From Oceanicola granulosus HTCC2516 (GTDB taxonomy: Bacteria > Pseudomonadota > Alphaproteobacteria > Rhodobacterales > Rhodobacteraceae): a stretch of 64,000 nt of DNA. Of the stretch, positions 60,843-64,000 are shown one piece after another; within the stretch, counting starts at the first letter, position 1, and each line of letters starts with the position of its first letter. Location: the NCBI RefSeq assembly GCF_000153305.1, contig NZ_CH724107.1, forward strand, positions 1,569,281 through 1,633,280, in the 5' to 3' direction. A program made the position numbers and the translations under genes. Below the pieces are notes generated by a model. It ran no database searches and was not told the DNA's origin. It saw nothing but the letters and a program-made list of their open reading frames with translations.

Positions 60843-61718
60843 TCAGAAGAAGTTCATAACTTCCCGCGACTCCGTCTCGAGCATCTTGCGCATCTTGCCG
60901 AACGCCGCCGCCTCGAGCTGGCGCACCCGCTCCTTGGACAGCCCCAGCTCGTCGCCCAGCGATTCGAGCGTGCGCGGGTCGTCGCGGAGCTTGCGCTCCT
61001 TGACGATGAAGCGCTCGCGCTCGTTGAGCTGGCTCAGCGCGTTCAGCAGCCAGTGGCGCAGGGTGTCGATGTCGTGCGAGTTCTCCACCTTTTCGGCAGC
61101 CTGCATCCCGTCGTCCTCGAGCGCCTCGATCCATTCGCGGCCCTCGTCCTCCGCCGACTGGGTGGCGTTGAGCGAGTAGTCCGAGCCCGACAGCCGGCCT
61201 TCCATCATCTCCACGTCGTGCAGCGGCACGCCCACCTCCGCGGCGATCATCTCGCGCATCTTCTGGCGGTCGATCGGCGCGCCCGAAGCCGCGGCCTCGC
61301 GCTCGAGCCGGGCCTGAACGCGGCGCAAGTTGAAGAACAGCGACTTCTGCGACGAGGTCGAGCCGGTGCGCACCATCGACCAGTTGCGCATCACGTAATC
61401 CTGGATCGACGCCTTGATCCACCAGACCGCGTAGGTCGAGAAGCGCACCCCGCGGTCGGGGTCGAACTTGTCAGCGGCCTTCATCAGGCCCAGCGAAGCC
61501 TCCTGGATCAGGTCGTTCATCGGCGCGCCGTAGCGGCGGAACTTCGCGGCCATGGAGATCGCGAGCCGCATGTAGGCGGTGATGAGGCGGTGCAGCGCCC
61601 GCTCGTCCCGCTGGTCGCGCCATGCATAGGCGAGGCGCAGCTCGGTCTCGGCATCGAGAAGCTCTGCCTGCATCGCCTTGCGCGACAATGTCTGATCGTT
61701 GAAAGCTGCGACTGCCAT
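60843..61718 (-). CDS. rpoH2: RNA polymerase heat-shock sigma factor, RpoHII type
   Basis: 291-residue sigma-70 family factor. Region 2 NDLIQEASLGLMKAADKFDP, RFSTYAVWWIKASIQDYVMRNWSMV, and the sigma-32 box TSSQKSLFFNLRRVQ; region 4 ERERFIVKERKLRDDPRTLESLGDELGLSKERVRQLE. It resembles Rhodobacter RpoHII, which acts in singlet-oxygen and heat responses, rather than RpoHI. Start ATG 61718 has GGGGG six bases upstream; an ATG at 61724 is less likely. Confidence 0.95.
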   Translation of the reverse strand: MAVAAFNDQTLSRKAMQAELLDAETELRLAYAWRDQRDERALHRLITAYMRLAISMAAKFRRYGAPMNDLIQEASLGLMKAADKFDPDRGVRFSTYAVWWIKASIQDYVMRNWSMVRTGSTSSQKSLFFNLRRVQARLEREAAASGAPIDRQKMREMIAAEVGVPLHDVEMMEGRLSGSDYSLNATQSAEDEGREWIEALEDDGMQAAEKVENSHDIDTLRHWLLNALSQLNERERFIVKERKLRDDPRTLESLGDELGLSKERVRQLEAAAFGKMRKMLETESREVMNFF

Positions 61719-61767
61719 GAGCATCCCCCGGAGCGTGATGGTTGGACCGTTCTTGCTGACGATCCTC

Positions 61768-61795
61768 TTTACGATGTGGTAATGCCTGTGGATCG
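61768..61795 (-). promoter_or_regulatory. Candidate RpoE-type (ECF) promoter of rpoHII
   Basis: Minus-strand CGATCC (61795-61790), a 16-bp spacer and CGTAAA (61773-61768). This differs by one base from the RpoE consensus TGATCC-N16-CGTA of Rhodobacter. It lies about 50 bp upstream of the rpoHII ATG, inside the 92-bp gap to cobU. Confidence 0.55.
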
Positions 61796-61810
61796 GTTTA
61801 GGTTGCACGG

Positions 61811-62332
61811 ATGGCCTTGCAAAAACTGTCTCTTGTTCTAGGCGGGGCCGCTTCCGGCAAGTCCGCGTTCGCCGAAAACCTCGTCGTCGCGTCCGGTCGT
61901 CCGCGCGTCTACCTCGCGACGGCACAGAGCTTCGACGCTGAAATGACTGGCAAAATCGCCGCCCACCGCGCCGCGCGCGGGGAGGGCTGGGAGACGCTCG
62001 AGGTGCCGCTCGACATCGCGCCTGCGCTCGCGGCGGTGTCTGCTGAAAAAATGGTCATCCTCGACTGCGCGACCCTGTGGCTCACCAACCTGCAACTTTC
62101 GGGTGCCGATCCCGCCGGCGCGCCGGAGCGGTTCGTGGCGGCGCTCGAGGGCTGCGCCGCGCCGGTGGTGGTGGTGTCCAACGAGGTCGGCCAGGGGATC
62201 GTGCCGATGCACGAGATGAGCCGCGCCTTCCGCGAGGCGCAGGGCCGTCTCAACCAGGCGGTCGCCGCGCGGGCCGGGCTGGTGGTGGCGGTGATGGCGG
62301 GGCTGCCGCTGGTGCTGAAGGGCGCGCTTTGA
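61811..62332 (+). CDS. cobU: Adenosylcobinamide kinase/guanylyltransferase
   Basis: Bifunctional CobU/CobP of the late cobalamin pathway, 173 residues. Walker A GGAASGKS at 11-18, LDCATLWLTN and VVSNEVGQGIVP motifs. Divergent from rpoHII; overlaps the next gene by 4 bp. No other cob gene is present, although the adjacent histidine phosphatase may be CobC-like. Confidence 0.95.
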   Translation: MALQKLSLVLGGAASGKSAFAENLVVASGRPRVYLATAQSFDAEMTGKIAAHRAARGEGWETLEVPLDIAPALAAVSAEKMVILDCATLWLTNLQLSGADPAGAPERFVAALEGCAAPVVVVSNEVGQGIVPMHEMSRAFREAQGRLNQAVAARAGLVVAVMAGLPLVLKGAL

Positions 62333-62907
62333 GCCGCTGGACCTGGGTGCGCCACGGCCCGACCCACGAGCGCGCCATCCTCGGGCGGCGCGACGTGCCC
62401 GCCGACCTCTCCGACACCGCCGCTCTCGCCCGGCTGCACGCCGCGCTGCCCGCCGGCGCGCTGCTCGTCTCCTCCGATCTCGCCCGCGCCACCGCCACCG
62501 CCGACGCGCTCGCCGGGAGCCGCGAGCGGCTGCCGCACGAGCCGGACCTGCGCGAGTTCGACTTCGGCGCCTGGGACGGGCTGACCCCGGCCGCGGTGTC
62601 GGCGCGCGATCCGGTCCTGTCGCGCCGCTTCTGGGAAGGGGAGGCCGATCTGGCCCCGCCGGGCGGCGAGAGCTGGGCCGACGTGGCGCGGCGGGTGGCG
62701 ACGGTCGTCGACCGGCTTGCCGCCGCCCATCCCGGCCGCGACATCGTCGCCGTGGCCCATCTCGGCGTCATCCTGACCGCCCTGCACCGCGCCCGCGGCG
62801 GGCGGCTCTACGACACCCTCGCCCAGCGCGTCTCGCCGCTGTCGCTGACCGAGATCGCCCGGACCGCCGGCGGCTGGCAGGTGGGTCGGGTGGATCACCG
62901 TCCGTGA
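62329..62907 (+). CDS. Histidine phosphatase family protein, possible CobC (alpha-ribazole phosphatase)
   Basis: 192-residue histidine phosphatase: WVRHGPTHE holds the phospho-accepting histidine, with SSDLARATATAD and VAHLGVILTAL completing the fold. TTG start at 62329 overlaps the cobU TGA (62330-62332) by 4 bp, so it is coupled. That coupling favours alpha-ribazole-5-phosphate phosphatase (CobC), but the family is broad. Confidence 0.85.
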   Translation: MSRWTWVRHGPTHERAILGRRDVPADLSDTAALARLHAALPAGALLVSSDLARATATADALAGSRERLPHEPDLREFDFGAWDGLTPAAVSARDPVLSRRFWEGEADLAPPGGESWADVARRVATVVDRLAAAHPGRDIVAVAHLGVILTALHRARGGRLYDTLAQRVSPLSLTEIARTAGGWQVGRVDHRP

Positions 62908-62965
62908 TGGACCCGCGCAGGGATGAATGTTCGGCAGGCGCGGCTTGCCGCGCTAGGCTGGCGGC

Positions 62966-63661
62966 ATGACCTATGATCTCTTCATCGCCGACCGCGCCTT
63001 CTCGAGCTGGTCGCTGCGCGGCTGGCTGATGCTCGAGAAGTTCGGCCTGCCCCATCGCGTGCACGTGGTCGGGCTCTACGACGGCACCATGGAAGAGGAC
63101 ATGGCGCCCTTGGCGCCGGCCCGGCTCGTCCCGGTCGTGCGCACCCCCGAGGGCGACGTGATCGGCGAGAGCCTCGCCATCGCCGAGACCCTCGCCGAGC
63201 GCCACCCGGAGGCCGGGCTCTGGCCCGCCGACCGCGCCGCGCGGGCCGCGGCGCGCTGGCTGGCGGCCGAGATGCATGCCGGCTTCGGCGCCCTGCGCAG
63301 CGCCTGCCCGATGCAGCTCCACTCGGTCTACGAGGGCTTCGAGCCGCCCGCCGCCGTCACGGAGGACCTGGCGCGGATCGAGGAGCTGTTCGCCCATGCC
63401 CGCGGCAAGGCGGCATCCGGGCCGTGGCTGCTCGGCGCCTACAGCCTCGCCGACGTCTTCTACGCCCCGGTCGCCGCGCGCATCGTCGGCTACGGGCTCG
63501 CGGCCGGCCCGCTCACCACGGCGTTCACCGAAGCGACCCTCGCCGAGCCCGCCTTCCGCCGTTGGCGCGCCGAGGGGATCGTGCGTCTCCCCGAGCCGAT
63601 CCCCTACCTGCTCGACCTGCCCCGCCGCCCCTGGCCGGAGGTCTCGTTAACCTCGCCTTAG
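62966..63661 (+). CDS. Glutathione S-transferase family protein
   Basis: 231-residue GST: N-terminal thioredoxin fold with DRAFSSWSLRGWLMLE (Ser-rich active site), RLVPVVRTPEGDVIGESLAI (Pro and Glu-Ser motif) and a helical C-terminal domain GPWLLGAYSLADVFYAPVAARI. Subclass and substrate unknown. Confidence 0.9.
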   Translation: MTYDLFIADRAFSSWSLRGWLMLEKFGLPHRVHVVGLYDGTMEEDMAPLAPARLVPVVRTPEGDVIGESLAIAETLAERHPEAGLWPADRAARAAARWLAAEMHAGFGALRSACPMQLHSVYEGFEPPAAVTEDLARIEELFAHARGKAASGPWLLGAYSLADVFYAPVAARIVGYGLAAGPLTTAFTEATLAEPAFRRWRAEGIVRLPEPIPYLLDLPRRPWPEVSLTSP

Positions 63662-63701
63662 GACCGAGGCCGCTACCCCTGCGGGAGCAGGGAGACAGGT
63701 C

Positions 63702-64000
63702 ATGGTCGCCACGGCTCACACCGTCGCGTTCGAGGGAATCGAGGCGCGCGCCGTCGAGGTGCAGTGCGCCGTCGCGCCCGGCCTGCCCGGATTCGCCATC
63801 GTCGGCCTCCCCGACAAGGCGGTGTCGGAGGCGCGCGAGCGGGTGCGCGCGGCGCTCAACGCGCTGACCATCGCGCTGCCCTCGAAGCGCATCACCGTCA
63901 ACCTCTCGCCCGCCGACCTGCCGAAGGAGGGCTCGCACTTCGACCTGCCGATCGCGCTCGCGGTGCTGGCCGAGATCGACATCCTGCCCCACGACCGGGT
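63702..64000 (+). CDS. comM: YifB/ComM-like Mg-chelatase family ATPase, N-terminal part
   Basis: Truncated by the window end after about 99 residues. The beginning MVATAHTVAFEGIEARAVEVQCAV, then GLPGFAIVGLPDKAVSEARERVRAAL and ITVNLSPADLPKEGSHFDLPIAL are the N-terminal Lon-like domain of ComM/YifB. The AAA+ domain lies beyond the window. ATG 63702 has GGGAGACAGG upstream. Confidence 0.93.
   Translation, partial: MVATAHTVAFEGIEARAVEVQCAVAPGLPGFAIVGLPDKAVSEARERVRAALNALTIALPSKRITVNLSPADLPKEGSHFDLPIALAVLAEIDILPHDR

Overview
This is a chromosomal window from a very GC-rich alphaproteobacterium, most likely a member of the Rhodobacterales (Rhodobacteraceae/Paracoccaceae). The evidence is: Flp pilins with the AVTVDW processing region, an RpoHII-type heat-shock sigma factor, a RegPrecise-style HutC operator, the order ruvCAB - ybgC - tolQRAB-pal-cpoB-tilS-ftsH, and intergenic repeats of the AAATATCCCGGGGG type that I associate with this order. 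Coding density is high, many genes overlap by 4 bp, and I see no tRNA, rRNA, CRISPR array, transposase or prophage.

Layout. 1-7 kb: ftsY, a lone FdsG-FdsB fusion of NAD-linked formate dehydrogenase, an AlkB-type diiron hydroxylase, a small secreted protein, and the ketone-body CoA transferase genes scoA and scoB with a LOV-domain histidine kinase inserted between them. 7.1-12.6 kb: a set that fits polyprenyl-phosphate arabinose (DPA) synthesis: a flippase-like membrane protein, DprE1-like oxidase, DprE2-like reductase and, convergent, a HAD-UbiA fusion; a lytic transglycosylase shares the UbiA transcription unit. 12.9-28.8 kb: a Tad/Flp pilus locus with two flp pilin genes, cpaB, cpaC, an OmpA-like lipoprotein, a frameshifted cpaE, cpaF, tadB, an unusual VWA-TadC fusion, two TPR lipoproteins, the prepilin peptidase cpaA, a convergent GT-C-like membrane protein and an AAA+ ATPase. 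28.9-37.4 kb: an Lhr-like helicase with its PdeM phosphoesterase, folD-fhs, an EF-hand protein, a MOSC protein and an exported esterase. 37.4-49.5 kb (minus strand): ftsH, tilS, cpoB, pal, tolB, tolA, tolR, tolQ, ybgC, an unknown gene, ruvB, ruvA, ruvC. 49.7-52.6 kb: two small proteins, prmA and an MFS transporter. 52.7-60 kb: a full five-step histidine degradation set (hutIHGU, divergent hutF, repressor hutC). 60-64 kb: a ChaN-like protein, rpoHII, cobU, a histidine phosphatase, a GST and the start of comM.

How it fits together. The Hut route as encoded (HutF plus HutG) releases formate; fhs-folD can feed formate into the folate pool, and the FdsGB fusion points to formate oxidation, though its catalytic alpha subunit is not here. 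The most interesting idea is that the DPA genes on one side of the Tad locus and the GT-C protein on the other form a lipid-linked arabinose system that decorates the Flp pilus or another surface polymer; this is inference from position and families. The second is the VWA-TadC fusion, which hangs an extracytoplasmic von Willebrand A domain on the pilus inner-membrane platform. Functional calls rest on motifs read by eye; no database search was run.
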